Source: Phenylobacterium sp.
GTDB lineage: Bacteria > Pseudomonadota > Alphaproteobacteria > Caulobacterales > Caulobacteraceae
Direction of reading: 5' to 3'
Length of the DNA stretch: 64,000 nt
NCBI RefSeq assembly: GCF_030681155.1
Contig: NZ_JAUXXE010000069.1
Coordinates: 1-64,000 of the forward strand
The position numbers and the translations under genes were made by a program. Shown one piece after another: positions 1 through 8,997 of this stretch. A model generated the notes under the pieces. That model did not search any database. It worked only from the letters and a program-made list of their open reading frames with translations, and was not told the origin of the DNA. Positions within the stretch are counted from its first letter, which is position 1, and the number at the start of each line of letters is the position of its first letter.

Positions 1-90
1 CTGGTCGATCAACTGCCGCGCAGCCACATCGGCAAGGTGTTGAAACGGGAACTGCGCGATGCTTATGCGCCTGCCGTAAGCGTCGGTTGA
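1..90 (+). CDS. Acyl-CoA ligase (AMP-binding), C-terminal fragment
   Basis: The first 30 codons are open and end in TGA. They encode a tail with the LPRSHIGKVLKREL signature, which matches the conserved C-terminal core of AMP-forming acyl-CoA synthetases; the lysine in GKVLKREL is the adenylation/thioesterification lysine of that family. The rest of the gene lies outside the window. Its position before a TetR-type regulator and beta-oxidation-like enzymes fits a fatty-acid or side-chain activating enzyme. Confidence 0.75.
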   Translation: MVDQLPRSHIGKVLKRELRDAYAPAVSVG

Positions 91-154
91 GCGGGCGGGT
101 GGCAGCCTCTATGACGGTGGGAGCGCTGCCGCCACCCCGAGATTTCAATCCCGC

Positions 155-1357
155 ATGACCCGACCACCCAGCGCCCGTTTCGAGCGCCGCAAGAAGGACA
201 TCGTGTCTTCCGCGGTCCAGGCCATGAACCGCAAAGGCGTGCGCGGGATGACCCTGGCCGACGTCGCCACCCAGCTCGGCATCGTGCCGACCGGGGTCAT
301 CTACTATTTCAAGAACAAAGAGGAGCTGGCGGAGGCTTGCTTCCAGCTTGGTATCGCCCGCTACCGCGAATTTGCGCGGGCTGGCGAAGAGCACGCTAGC
401 GCACGCGAGCGCATAGCGGCGTTCAGCAAGGCCTATTTCGATTTCCGCTATCAGGTCGTGACCGGCCAGGCCGACGATATCGCGGTGTTCAACGATGTCC
501 GGGCGCTCAATCGCGAGACGGTCAACGTCGCCTATGTCGACATGTTCAGGCATGGACGGCAGCTTTTCGACGCGCCCGAGACAGCCGGGCTCAGCCGTTT
601 GGCGAAAAACGCCCGCAGCCATCTGCTGCTTTCACAAGCCTTCTGGAATGTCGTTTGGCTGCAGGGCTTGGACCCCCAGGACTATGGGCGGGCCTGGGAG
701 CGATCAACATCGATCCTGGTCGACGGATTGCGCGCGCCAGGCGCGCTGTGGAATCCGTTGCCGCTCACCTCGCTCAATCCGGAAGGGGAGGGCGATGCTG
801 GTGAAATGTTCCTGCGCGCCGCAACCCACCTCATCAACGAGGAGGGCTATCTCGGCGCGTCCATCGACAAGATTTCCGCCCGGTTGAACCTCACCAAGGG
901 CGCCTTCTACTATCACCACGAAACCAAGGATGAGCTGGTGGTCGCGTGCTTTGAGCGCACCTTCCAGATCATGCGTCGGGCCATTCGCCAGGCCGAGAGC
1001 GCCTCGGCGAACGGCCTACAGGCGCTCGCCACCGCCGCTGTGGCGCTCGTTGAGTGCCAAACCTCCGGTAATTCGCCGTTGCTGCGGACTTCGGCGCTGA
1101 CCACGGCTCCGGAATCGATCCAGCCGCAGATCGTGGCCAAATTCAACAGCGTTTCCGATCGCTTCGCAGCGCTGATATGTGACGGCGTCGCCGACGGGTC
1201 GATCCGTCCGGTAGATGTCAACATCGCCGCCCAGATGCTGACGGCCATGATCAACGCCGCCGCCGAGCTGCATTTCTGGACGCCGGGCATGACGTACGGT
1301 CAGGCTGCTGATCTTTACGTGCGGCCATTCTTTGAAGGCCTGCTGGCTCCCTTATAA
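155..1357 (+). CDS. Tandem (double) TetR-family transcriptional regulator
   Basis: This 400-residue protein is two TetR units in one chain. The first helix-turn-helix lies at about residues 12-60 (MTLADVATQLGI, then GVIYYFKNKEEL). The second lies at about residues 216-265 (ASIDKISARLNL, then GAFYYHHETKDEL). Each is followed by its own all-alpha ligand-type domain. Ordinary TetR proteins are about 200 residues and dimerise; this chain could act as a covalent pseudo-dimer. It sits between an acyl-CoA ligase and a thiolase on the other strand, so control of the lipid or side-chain degradation genes is a reasonable inference. A hairpin follows the stop. Confidence 0.88.
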   Translation: MTRPPSARFERRKKDIVSSAVQAMNRKGVRGMTLADVATQLGIVPTGVIYYFKNKEELAEACFQLGIARYREFARAGEEHASARERIAAFSKAYFDFRYQVVTGQADDIAVFNDVRALNRETVNVAYVDMFRHGRQLFDAPETAGLSRLAKNARSHLLLSQAFWNVVWLQGLDPQDYGRAWERSTSILVDGLRAPGALWNPLPLTSLNPEGEGDAGEMFLRAATHLINEEGYLGASIDKISARLNLTKGAFYYHHETKDELVVACFERTFQIMRRAIRQAESASANGLQALATAAVALVECQTSGNSPLLRTSALTTAPESIQPQIVAKFNSVSDRFAALICDGVADGSIRPVDVNIAAQMLTAMINAAAELHFWTPGMTYGQAADLYVRPFFEGLLAPL

Positions 1358-1362
1358 AAAGA

Positions 1363-1384
1363 GGGCCGCGCCTCGGCGCGGCCC
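1363..1384. terminator. Intrinsic terminator between convergent genes
   Basis: Perfect 9-bp stem GGGCCGCGC/GCGCGGCCC with a CTCG loop. It is preceded by AAAAAGA and followed by TTTC, so it could act on both strands. It lies just after the tandem TetR gene and before the end of the thiolase gene on the minus strand. Confidence 0.7.
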
Positions 1385-1476
1385 TTTCAGGTGCGAACGG
1401 CTTGCAGATCGGGCCGGATGCTGCGGCCCGCGCCGTTCGGGGAGTTTCAAGGCGATGGCGTCTCGGCGCGGCCGTC

Positions 1477-2679
1477 TCAGAAGATTTCGAAAAGGCCCGC
1501 AGCGCCCATGCCGCCGCCCACGCACATGGTGACCACGCCGTACTTGGCGCCGCGGCGCTTGCCTTCGATCAGCACGTGCCCCGTGGAGCGGGCGCCAGTC
1601 ATGCCGTAGGGGTGGCCAATGGAGATGGCGCCGCCCGAGACGTTCAGGCGCTCATTCGGAATCCCCAGCGTGTCGCGGCAGTAGAGGACTTGGCTGGCGA
1701 AGGCCTCGTTCAGCTCCCAGATGCCGATGTCGTCGATGCTCAGGCCTGCCTGCTTCAGCAGCTTGGGAACTGCGAAGACGGGGCCGATACCCATTTCCTC
1801 CGGCTTGCAGCCGGCCACCGCCATGCCGCGATAGGCGCCCAGCGCTTGAAGGCCGCGCCGTTCGGCTTCGCCAGCTTCCATGAGAACGACCGCCGCCGCG
1901 CCGTCTGAAAGCTGGCTGGCGTTCCCGGCGGTGACAAACTTGCCTTCCTTCACGAAGGGGCCGCCCTTGAACACCGGGGCCAGCTTCTGAAGGTCGGCCA
2001 GGGTGGTCGACGGGCGGTTGCCCTCGTCGGCCGAGATGGTGATCTCGCGCTTCGACTGCTCGCCGGTGGCCTTGTCGACGACGATCATCGTGGTGGTGAT
2101 CGGCGCGATCTCGGCGTTCATGCGTCCCTCGGCCTGCGCCGCGGCGGTGCGCTGCTGTGACTGCAGGGCGTACTCATCCTGGGCCTGGCGGCTCACGCCG
2201 TAGCGCTCGGCCACGAGTTCGGCGGTCTCCAGCATCGGGATGTAGAGCCCTGGCGTGCTGCGGACGAGTTCCGGATCGCCAGCGCGGTAGTTGTTCATGT
2301 GCTGGCCCTGGACCAGTGAGATCGACTCGACCCCGCCGCCCACAGCGACGGTCATCCCATCAACGATAATCTGCTTGGCGGCGGTAGCGATTGCCATCAG
2401 TCCCGAGGAGCACTGACGGTCGATGGTTTGACCAGCCACCGTGTCGGGCAGGCCGGCCCGCAGGGCCGCCTGGCGGGCGGTGTTGAAGCCGGTCGTGCCT
2501 TGCGGCAGCGCGCATCCCATCACCACGTCGTCGATCTCACCGGGATCAATTCCGGCCCGCTTGACGGCCTCGGCGATCGCGTGCCCGCCCAAGGCTTGCG
2601 CCTGGGTGTCGTTGAAGGCGCCGCGGAAGGCCCGGCCAATAGGAGTGCGGGCGGTGGACACGATAACAGCTTGGCGCAA
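1477..2679 (-). CDS. Acetyl-CoA acyltransferase (thiolase)
   Basis: Thiolase cleaves 3-ketoacyl-CoA with CoA, or condenses two acyl-CoAs. The protein has the nucleophilic cysteine in DRQCSSGL (about residue 90), the GHPYG histidine motif near the C-terminus and the second cysteine in CVGGGMG. I chose the TTG start at 2679 because a GGAGA Shine-Dalgarno sequence precedes it and the product (400 residues, beginning [15 protein letters not shown]) has normal thiolase length. The frame is open to an ATG at 2796, but those extra 39 codons do not look like thiolase and would run into the divergent promoter region. It probably works with the hydrolase, SDR and hydroxyacyl-CoA dehydrogenase opposite. 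Confidence 0.9.
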   Translation of the reverse strand: MRQAVIVSTARTPIGRAFRGAFNDTQAQALGGHAIAEAVKRAGIDPGEIDDVVMGCALPQGTTGFNTARQAALRAGLPDTVAGQTIDRQCSSGLMAIATAAKQIIVDGMTVAVGGGVESISLVQGQHMNNYRAGDPELVRSTPGLYIPMLETAELVAERYGVSRQAQDEYALQSQQRTAAAQAEGRMNAEIAPITTTMIVVDKATGEQSKREITISADEGNRPSTTLADLQKLAPVFKGGPFVKEGKFVTAGNASQLSDGAAAVVLMEAGEAERRGLQALGAYRGMAVAGCKPEEMGIGPVFAVPKLLKQAGLSIDDIGIWELNEAFASQVLYCRDTLGIPNERLNVSGGAISIGHPYGMTGARSTGHVLIEGKRRGAKYGVVTMCVGGGMGAAGLFEIF

Positions 2680-2846
2680 AACCAGGTCTCCGGAAGGCTT
2701 GAATTGATGAACTGGTATTTTTCCTATCAACCCCAAGCCGTTTCGCACAGGCCATATATTTGTGTTTCGGAATATTTTTGAGTGCGTGGTTTGCAATCAA
2801 ATTCGACTTGTCTATCGTATGCCGGGCAAGCCGACAGGGAGGTCGC

Positions 2847-3719
2847 GTGGGTCACGAAATCGAGCAGAAGTCGATCACGATCTGGAGTGAAGGCTCACGG
2901 CTGGCCGCTGAAATTCTACGGCCCAAGGGTGGCGCCGCGGCTCTGCCGGCGATCGTCCTCGCCCATGGTTGGGGCGGGCTGAAAGAGCATCTGATTGAGC
3001 TTTACGGCAGGGCGTTCGCCGCCGAGGGGTTCGTGGTGCTGGCCTTCGACTATCGCGGCTGGGGCGGCTCCGATGGCCGCATGATCGCGGCGACGGATAC
3101 CCCGATGTTGACCGAGGGCGGTGTGCAGACACAGCACATGCGGGTGCTGCGCGAGGTCGTGGACCCGGTCGACCAATTGGCGGATGTTCGCAACTGCTTT
3201 GCCTGGCTTGTCGCCGAGCAAGGGGTCGATCCGGCCCGTGTGGGGCTCTGGGGCTCCAGCTACGGGGGCGGTCACGTAACCTGCGCCGCGGGCATGGACC
3301 CTCGCGTGAAGGCCGTGGTCGCCCAGATCGGCGGCTACGGTCACCCCCGCGAGGAGTGGTATAGCGCCCTTGCCCTTCAGCGGCAGTCCGACAAGGCGCG
3401 AGGCGTCCTTAATCCCCCGGTGCCGCAGGGCGTCGACGGTGCGCCCGGCCTGCGCGGCACGCCTGATATCGCTCGGCAGCTTGGCCATGCGCCGCTGGAC
3501 TACGCCCAGAAGATCCGGGCCCCGATCCTGTTCATCGACGCCGAGTTCGAGGAATACAACGCGCCTGCGCTGCAGGGCGGGGCGGCCTTCGAGATCGTCA
3601 AGGCGAACGGGGTGACCACCGAGCGGCGCACCTTCCCGTGCACGCACTACAAGGTTTACGACGAGCATCTGGTCGAGGCGCGCCAAATGGCCCTCGATTG
3701 GTTCAAAAAACACCTGTGA
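2847..3719 (+). CDS. Alpha/beta hydrolase (dienelactone hydrolase / X-Pro peptidase-like)
   Basis: Predicted soluble alpha/beta hydrolase of 290 residues. The nucleophile elbow GSSYG has its serine at about residue 138; an oxyanion-hole type HGWGG segment lies near residue 40 and a candidate catalytic histidine in CTHYKVYDEH near the C-terminus. I chose the GTG at 2847, which has GGGAGG just upstream; an ATG at 2760 in frame would add 29 unrelated residues. It begins a plus-strand run with the SDR (17 nt downstream) and the hydroxyacyl-CoA dehydrogenase. It may hydrolyse an ester, lactone or acyl-CoA; the sequence does not tell the substrate. Confidence 0.85.
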   Translation: MGHEIEQKSITIWSEGSRLAAEILRPKGGAAALPAIVLAHGWGGLKEHLIELYGRAFAAEGFVVLAFDYRGWGGSDGRMIAATDTPMLTEGGVQTQHMRVLREVVDPVDQLADVRNCFAWLVAEQGVDPARVGLWGSSYGGGHVTCAAGMDPRVKAVVAQIGGYGHPREEWYSALALQRQSDKARGVLNPPVPQGVDGAPGLRGTPDIARQLGHAPLDYAQKIRAPILFIDAEFEEYNAPALQGGAAFEIVKANGVTTERRTFPCTHYKVYDEHLVEARQMALDWFKKHL

Positions 3720-3736
3720 ATTTGAGGGCTTAGGTC

Positions 3737-4606
3737 GTGGAAGATCTAAATGGCAAGGTCGCCGTCATCACCGGCGGCGCGAGCGGCATTGGCTTGGCCA
3801 TGGCTGAGGTCTTTGGGGCCGAAGGCATGAAGCTGGTCATCGCCGATATCCAGCAAGACGCCCTGGATCGGTCGGTGGCCGCCCTGCGAGCGCGAGGGTT
3901 CGAGGCGGTCGGCGTCCTTACTGATGTCTCGAAGTTCGCCTCTGTGGAGGCTCTGGCCCAGGCGAGCTACGCCGCATTCGGCAAGGTCCACGTGTTGGTC
4001 AACAATGCCGGGGTCTCCATCACCGGACCGATCTGGAAGATGTCGCTCGACGACTGGCGCTGGGTCTATGACGTGAACTTCTGGGGCATTGTGCACGGGA
4101 TCAAGGCGTTCGTTCCGCTGTTGATCGAGCAGGGCGAGCCCGCCCATGTGGTGAACACCGCCTCACTCGCGTCTTTCAACGGCACGGGTGAACACTCCCC
4201 CTATTGTTCGTCCAAGGCCGCTGCGCTTTCGATCAGTCAGTCGCTCTATTCAGAGCTAATTGCCTGGAACACCAAAGTCGGCGTCTCGGTGGTCTGCCCG
4301 GGCATGGTCGACACCCAGATCCACAAGTCCAACCGCAATCGTCCTGAGGGCGACCAGCCCTGGAGCGACCGCGAGTGGAATGACCCGGCGCATGTGACGG
4401 GCTCCGAAGCGTTCCAGGGCAGGGGCGTGCCCGCGCGGGACATTGCCGAGGCGACGCTGTCGGCCATGAAGGAAAACCGCTTCTACGTCTTCAATGGCGA
4501 CGTCTGGCAGGACCTCATGCGCCGCCAGTCAGATGTGCTGGTCAACGCCGCCAATCCACCGGTCCAAACCTGGGGTCCGGACCTGCGCCCCAAGCCTGCT
4601 CAGTGA
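3737..4606 (+). CDS. SDR family NAD(P)-dependent oxidoreductase
   Basis: Classical short-chain dehydrogenase of 289 residues with a Rossmann nucleotide site TGGASGIG (12-19), NNAG (89-92), and catalytic Ser143, Tyr156 and Lys160 (YCSSK). The start is GTG. After the catalytic site it has a long substrate loop and a C-terminal tail, as in many SDRs acting on hydroxyacyl or steroid-like substrates. It lies between the hydrolase and the hydroxyacyl-CoA dehydrogenase in the same direction, probably in one operon. Confidence 0.9.
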   Translation: MEDLNGKVAVITGGASGIGLAMAEVFGAEGMKLVIADIQQDALDRSVAALRARGFEAVGVLTDVSKFASVEALAQASYAAFGKVHVLVNNAGVSITGPIWKMSLDDWRWVYDVNFWGIVHGIKAFVPLLIEQGEPAHVVNTASLASFNGTGEHSPYCSSKAAALSISQSLYSELIAWNTKVGVSVVCPGMVDTQIHKSNRNRPEGDQPWSDREWNDPAHVTGSEAFQGRGVPARDIAEATLSAMKENRFYVFNGDVWQDLMRRQSDVLVNAANPPVQTWGPDLRPKPAQ

Positions 4607-4633
4607 CCTATCGTTTTTCGAAAGCTTGACACC

Positions 4634-5917
4634 ATGACCGACCTGAATGCGCTGGCCGCTGACGCCTACCTCGCCAAGGCTGAGCAGGATTGCTGGGTGA
4701 TCCCAGACATCGCCGCCGACACCTCGATCCTTGACGTCGCCAAGGTCGGGATCATCGGCGCCGGCACCATGGGCGGTGGGATCGCGATGAACTTCGTCAA
4801 CGCCGGCATGGCGGTCATGATCGTCGAGACCAAGGCCGAGGCCCTCGATCGCGGCCTGGGCGTGGTGCGGCGGAACTACGAAAACTCCGCCAAGCGCGGC
4901 CGCTTCCCCATGAAAGAGGTCGGGGTCCGCATGGGCCGGCTGACGGGCGCCTTGTCGCTCGAAGCGCTCAGCGACTGCGATCTGATCATCGAGGCGGTGT
5001 TCGAGGACATGGGGCTGAAGAAGCAGATCTTCAGTGAGTTGGACCGCATCGCCAAGCCCGGTGCGATCTTGGCCACCAACACGTCCTATCTCGATGTCGA
5101 CGAAATCGCCTCGGCGACCGCCCGTCCCGAAGCCGTGGTGGGCATGCACTTCTTCTCGCCGGCCAATGTGATGGCGCTGTGCGAGGTCGTGCGTGGCGAG
5201 AAGACTTCCAAGGAAGTGGTCGCTACGGCGATGGCGGTCGCCCGAAAGATCGGCAAGATCGGCGCGGTGGTCGGTGTCGGTCCGGGGTTCGTCGGCAACC
5301 GGATGCTGTTCCCACGCCAGGATCAGGCCAACCTGCTGATCTTGGAAGGCGCGATGCCCTGGGACGTGGACCGTGTGCTCCGCGAGTTCGGGTTCCGCAT
5401 GGGGCCGTTTGCGATGAGCGACCTCTCCGGCCTCGACATTGGCTGGAACGCCGAACGGTCAAAAGGCGAGAGCCTGCGCGACGTTCTTTGCGAAATGGAT
5501 CGGCGCGGACAGAAGACGGGCGCGGGCTACTACGACTACGACGTCGACAGGAACCCGCATCCGGCCCCGGCGGTCGAGAAGATCATCGCCGATTTCGCGG
5601 CCAAAAAGGGCTTGGCGCAGCGCAAGATTGGCGACGACGAGATCCTCGCGCGACTGATCTATCCGATGATCAACGAAGGCGCGCGCATCCTGGAGGAAGG
5701 CAAGGCGATCCGGGCCTCAGACATCGATGTGGTCTGGGTGCACGGCTTCCGCTGGCCGACCGATAAAGGGGGCCCCATGTTCTATGCTGATCGAGTCGGC
5801 CTGATGAAAGTGGTCGAGACCTTGCGCGGCTTCGAAGCTCAACTTGGGCCGGTCATGAAGCCCGCGGAGCTGCTGGAGCGACTGGCGGTGGAGGGTAAGG
5901 GGTTCGGCGACCTCTAG
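4634..5917 (+). CDS. 3-hydroxyacyl-CoA dehydrogenase
   Basis: Oxidises 3-hydroxyacyl-CoA to 3-ketoacyl-CoA with NAD. The Rossmann motif [11 protein letters not shown] is near residue 40, the catalytic histidine lies in [11 protein letters not shown], and two C-terminal 3HCDH domains follow (PGFVGNRM; then [11 protein letters not shown]). At 427 residues it equals the dehydrogenase half of FadB/FadJ without the enoyl-CoA hydratase half. About 38 unusual residues precede the Rossmann fold. It is last in the plus-strand run of three and supplies the substrate for the thiolase encoded opposite. Confidence 0.92.
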   Translation: MTDLNALAADAYLAKAEQDCWVIPDIAADTSILDVAKVGIIGAGTMGGGIAMNFVNAGMAVMIVETKAEALDRGLGVVRRNYENSAKRGRFPMKEVGVRMGRLTGALSLEALSDCDLIIEAVFEDMGLKKQIFSELDRIAKPGAILATNTSYLDVDEIASATARPEAVVGMHFFSPANVMALCEVVRGEKTSKEVVATAMAVARKIGKIGAVVGVGPGFVGNRMLFPRQDQANLLILEGAMPWDVDRVLREFGFRMGPFAMSDLSGLDIGWNAERSKGESLRDVLCEMDRRGQKTGAGYYDYDVDRNPHPAPAVEKIIADFAAKKGLAQRKIGDDEILARLIYPMINEGARILEEGKAIRASDIDVVWVHGFRWPTDKGGPMFYADRVGLMKVVETLRGFEAQLGPVMKPAELLERLAVEGKGFGDL

Positions 5918-5960
5918 GCGTCGCGCTGTGGCCTCAAGCTGAATTCGGCGCAAGCGAACC

Positions 5961-6320
5961 TTATGATCGCCTATCTGTCTCTGCTTCTTTCAGGAGGTTC
6001 GCATCGCCCGACACAAATCGCACGCCAGTGGAGTATGAGCCGAAAAGGTCCTGCTCGTCGAAATCGCCAGCGATAAAGGAATGCCGTTTAGCTATCTCAT
6101 CTAGCTCATTGGCGCCCGAAGGAGGTAGGACGCCTGCTCGTCGCAGTGCTGCCATCCGCAGCCAAATATCTCGATCGCGCACCTGGGGGCGCCAGTCCTG
6201 GGTGGTCGGATCGGCTAGTTCAAAATCTTCGTAGAGTGTCGGGCCTTCGGCGAGAATTCGATCGCAAAGGAGCTCGACGCGCGCAACGGCTGATAACGCC
6301 CTGCCGTGCGTTGCCCATCC
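5961..6320 (-). pseudogene. Startless remnant of an unknown small gene
   Basis: On the minus strand a frame is open for 119 codons from just after a TAA at 6323-6321 down to the stop at 5961. Its translation looks protein-like throughout (for example ALSAVARVELLCDRILAEGP, ADPTTQDWRP, ANELDEIAKRHSFIAGDF). No ATG, GTG or TTG occurs in frame until a GTG at 6182, which would discard the well-composed first third. The simplest reading is a gene that lost its 5' end. I do not recognise the family. The 279 bases upstream (6321-6599) hold nothing I can support. Confidence 0.45.
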
Positions 6321-6599
6321 TTAGCGGCCGTTCAGAAGGTCCGCCGTGAGGGAGTCCGCGAAGGCGCACTTTAGAGGGCAATGGCGTAGGCGTAGTGATC
6401 CTGCCCTACCGATTCTGCGCACCTACGCCAGAGTGCGACGCGCCATCCGGCACCTCTCCAGAGCGACCGCTTTGGGCTTGTTTGAGACCTCGTCCGGGTC
6501 CGCTTCCAGGCAGTGAGCTACAGGCTCGCGGCACTCGGCCCCTTCCGGCCGGTAGCCGTCATTCTCGCCACACCCCTTGGCAACCGCCTCTCGGGCCCT

Positions 6600-7316
6600 T
6601 CACGGAGCATCTGTTGTCTCGGCCTCTTCGAGTACCGTCTGAAGCTCTTCAGGGTTGAGGAGCGTGGGCGTCTTCCAGACGGGCGCGCTGTCTTCAGGCG
6701 ACCAGCCGTAGGTACGCAGTTGGTCCGGTGTGATCGTCTTCACAAGTTCGACCAGAGCGCGGCAGGCGATAGCGCTGTAGAGCGGCAGCTCAGTCGCCCA
6801 AGGCTTCTCAAAACCAACGAACATGGTCCCGCCCGCGACTGACGCCGAAACAAAGACGGCCAGCGTCTCGCGCTCTTGGGCGGAGAGGAGCGGGTTTATC
6901 TCGGCGAATAGCTGGGTGAGCGTTCGACGTTCAAGGATGTAGATGCTGTCCACCACCTTCGCGATGAGCGGATCGTGGTTGGCGAGCACCCAGAGGTGCG
7001 GAAACAGCCGTGTCGTCTTCTTGGTCTGGATATCGTCCAGGAGCAGCCGGATAAAGCGTTCGAGCTTCTGTTCTGCGGTCAGGCCCGGCTCATGAAGAAT
7101 GGAATTGATGTTGTCCGCATAGGGGACGAGGACGTGGTTGATCACGTCCAGCATCAAGTCGCTGCGGCTCTTGTAGTAATAACTGACTGCCCCGATCTGG
7201 ATGTTGCAGCGCCGTGCAACCTCGCGAAGCGTTAGGGCTTGGTACCCATCTTCGATGAGAATCTCGAGCGCCGTGTCCAGGATCTGGATCACTCGATCTC
7301 GACCTGTCTGATACAT
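6600..7316 (-). CDS. TetR family transcriptional regulator
   Basis: TetR repressor of about 238 residues with an N-terminal helix-turn-helix (LTLREVARRCNI, then GAVSYYYKSRSDLM) and a ligand-binding C-terminal domain. I prefer the ATG at 7316 (MYQTGRDR) with AAGGG upstream; an ATG at 7358 in frame would add 14 residues. It is divergent from the flavin monooxygenase unit. An 18-bp palindrome lies between them, its probable operator. Confidence 0.87.
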   Translation of the reverse strand: MYQTGRDRVIQILDTALEILIEDGYQALTLREVARRCNIQIGAVSYYYKSRSDLMLDVINHVLVPYADNINSILHEPGLTAEQKLERFIRLLLDDIQTKKTTRLFPHLWVLANHDPLIAKVVDSIYILERRTLTQLFAEINPLLSAQERETLAVFVSASVAGGTMFVGFEKPWATELPLYSAIACRALVELVKTITPDQLRTYGWSPEDSAPVWKTPTLLNPEELQTVLEEAETTDAP

Positions 7317-7516
7317 GCCCGAGCCCTTACGGGTCCGCAGGCGGGATGCGCCAATCATAGGTCTTTCTTGTCCTTAGCCGGCCGGGTCGGCTCCAGGCTA
7401 GCACGTCCCGCTTCCACCTCGTCGACGGGTTTGACCTCAAGTTTGCCCGCGTTCGCCGATGCGCCGAGCGCGTGCTCTTGGAAACTCAGGCGGCTCATAA
7501 CGCTTATTTTGGTCGC

Positions 7517-7534
7517 TTGACCAATATTGGTCAA
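7517..7534. promoter_or_regulatory. 18-bp perfect palindrome, probable TetR operator over a promoter
   Basis: TTGACCAATATTGGTCAA is a perfect inverted repeat of two 9-bp halves. Its first six bases, TTGACC, can serve as a -35 box with CATAAC at 7539-7544 as -10 (16-bp spacing), so a bound repressor would block the monooxygenase promoter. The position between the divergent tetR and monooxygenase genes supports this. Confidence 0.7.
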
Positions 7535-7568
7535 CGAGCATAACGTTCGCGAAAGCCCAGGAGGAAAC

Positions 7569-8936
7569 ATGGCTCGCGAACTTCGACTCAACGCCTTCGC
7601 GATGAACTGCGTGGGACATCAATCCCAAGGTCTTTGGCGTCACCCTCGCGATCGCTCGGCGGAGTACTGGCGCCTGAATCACTGGGTCGAGCTTGCCCGC
7701 CTGCTCGAACGGGGAAAGTTCGACGGCCTGTTCCTGGCTGACGTGGTCGGTGTGTACGACGTGTACGGCGGCAGCCCGGACACCGCCCTGCGAGAGGCGG
7801 TGCAGGTTCCGACCAATGATCCGCTGCTGATCATCCCGCCGATGGCGCAGGTGACTGAGAACCTGGCCTTCGCCGTCACGGTCAATCTTTCGCATGAACC
7901 GCCCCTGCCGTTCGCACGACGGATGTCCACGCTCGACCATCTGACCGATGGGCGGATCGGGTGGAACATTGTGACCGGTTACCTGGACAGCGGGGCCAAG
8001 GGCGCGGGTCGTGGCCAACAGGTGGCGCACGACACCCGATACGACATCGCCGAGGAGTTCATGGATATCCAGTACAGCTTCTGGGAAGGAAGCTGGGAGG
8101 ACGACGCAGTTCGTCGCGATCATCAGGCCGGCGTCTTCACCGAACCCGGCAAGGTCCATCGGGTCAGCCATGACGGCGAGTACTTCAAGGTGGATGGTGT
8201 CCACCTCTGCGAACCCTCGCCGCAGCGCACGCCGGTGCTCTACCAGGCCGGCTCGTCATCAAAGGGCACGGCGTTCGCCGCCAAGCACGCGGAATGCGTA
8301 TTCGTTGGCGGCCACTCGCGAAGCAAGACGGCGACCGACGTCGCGAAACTTCGCGCGCTCGCCGCAGAGTCCGGTCGCGCGCCGTCCGACCTGCTCGTCT
8401 TCGGGCTGGTGACGGTGATCACAGCCGCTACCGACGAGGAGGCGGAAGCCAAGTTCGAAGACTACAAGCAGTATGTGAGCGCGCCCGGCGCCCTGGCCTT
8501 GATGGGCGGGTGGACAGGCATCGACTTCTCCAAGCCAGAGCTCGTGGCCGCCAACGCGGCGAGCAGCAACGCGATCCAAGGCGCGGCGGCCGCTTTTACC
8601 CGTGGCGGCCCCAGCGAGCATGTGGACGTAGACAGCATTGGCCGGTCGGTGGGGCTTGGCGGCGGCGGCCCGGTCCTGGTGGGGGGAGCCAAGAAGGTCG
8701 CCGACGAACTCGAGGCCTGGGCTGCGGAAGCCGATCTTGACGGCTTCAACCTCGCCTATGTCGTGATGCCCGAAACCTTCAGCGACGTGGTCGATCACCT
8801 CATCCCCGAGCTCCAGCGGCGTGGGTCCTTCAAGAAGGAATACGCTGCGGGAACCTACCGCGAGAAGCTCTTTGGGCGCGGGCCTCGCCTGGAGGAGACC
8901 CATCCGGCCGCCACGCGCCGTCGCGCAAGCCAGTGA
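7569..8936 (+). CDS. NtaA/SnaA/DszA family flavin-dependent monooxygenase (luciferase-like)
   Basis: This 455-residue protein belongs to the bacterial luciferase-like fold, in the group that includes nitrilotriacetate monooxygenase NtaA and the sulfone monooxygenase DszA. Evidence is the MARELRLNAF start, the TDGRIGWNIVTGY segment typical of the group, and the matching length. These enzymes use FMNH2 from a separate reductase and O2 to oxygenate small N- or S-compounds. The ATG at 7569 has a strong AGGAGGAA site; an upstream in-frame ATG at 7527 would lie inside the operator/promoter. The FMN reductase and an exporter/importer follow. The substrate cannot be read from the sequence. Confidence 0.9.
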   Translation: MARELRLNAFAMNCVGHQSQGLWRHPRDRSAEYWRLNHWVELARLLERGKFDGLFLADVVGVYDVYGGSPDTALREAVQVPTNDPLLIIPPMAQVTENLAFAVTVNLSHEPPLPFARRMSTLDHLTDGRIGWNIVTGYLDSGAKGAGRGQQVAHDTRYDIAEEFMDIQYSFWEGSWEDDAVRRDHQAGVFTEPGKVHRVSHDGEYFKVDGVHLCEPSPQRTPVLYQAGSSSKGTAFAAKHAECVFVGGHSRSKTATDVAKLRALAAESGRAPSDLLVFGLVTVITAATDEEAEAKFEDYKQYVSAPGALALMGGWTGIDFSKPELVAANAASSNAIQGAAAAFTRGGPSEHVDVDSIGRSVGLGGGGPVLVGGAKKVADELEAWAAEADLDGFNLAYVVMPETFSDVVDHLIPELQRRGSFKKEYAAGTYREKLFGRGPRLEETHPAATRRRASQ

Positions 8937-8997
8937 CAGCGGCGGCCGAAGCCTAACCGGCGGCTGGCGCCGCGGCCCGCGGATGGGGAGATACCAG

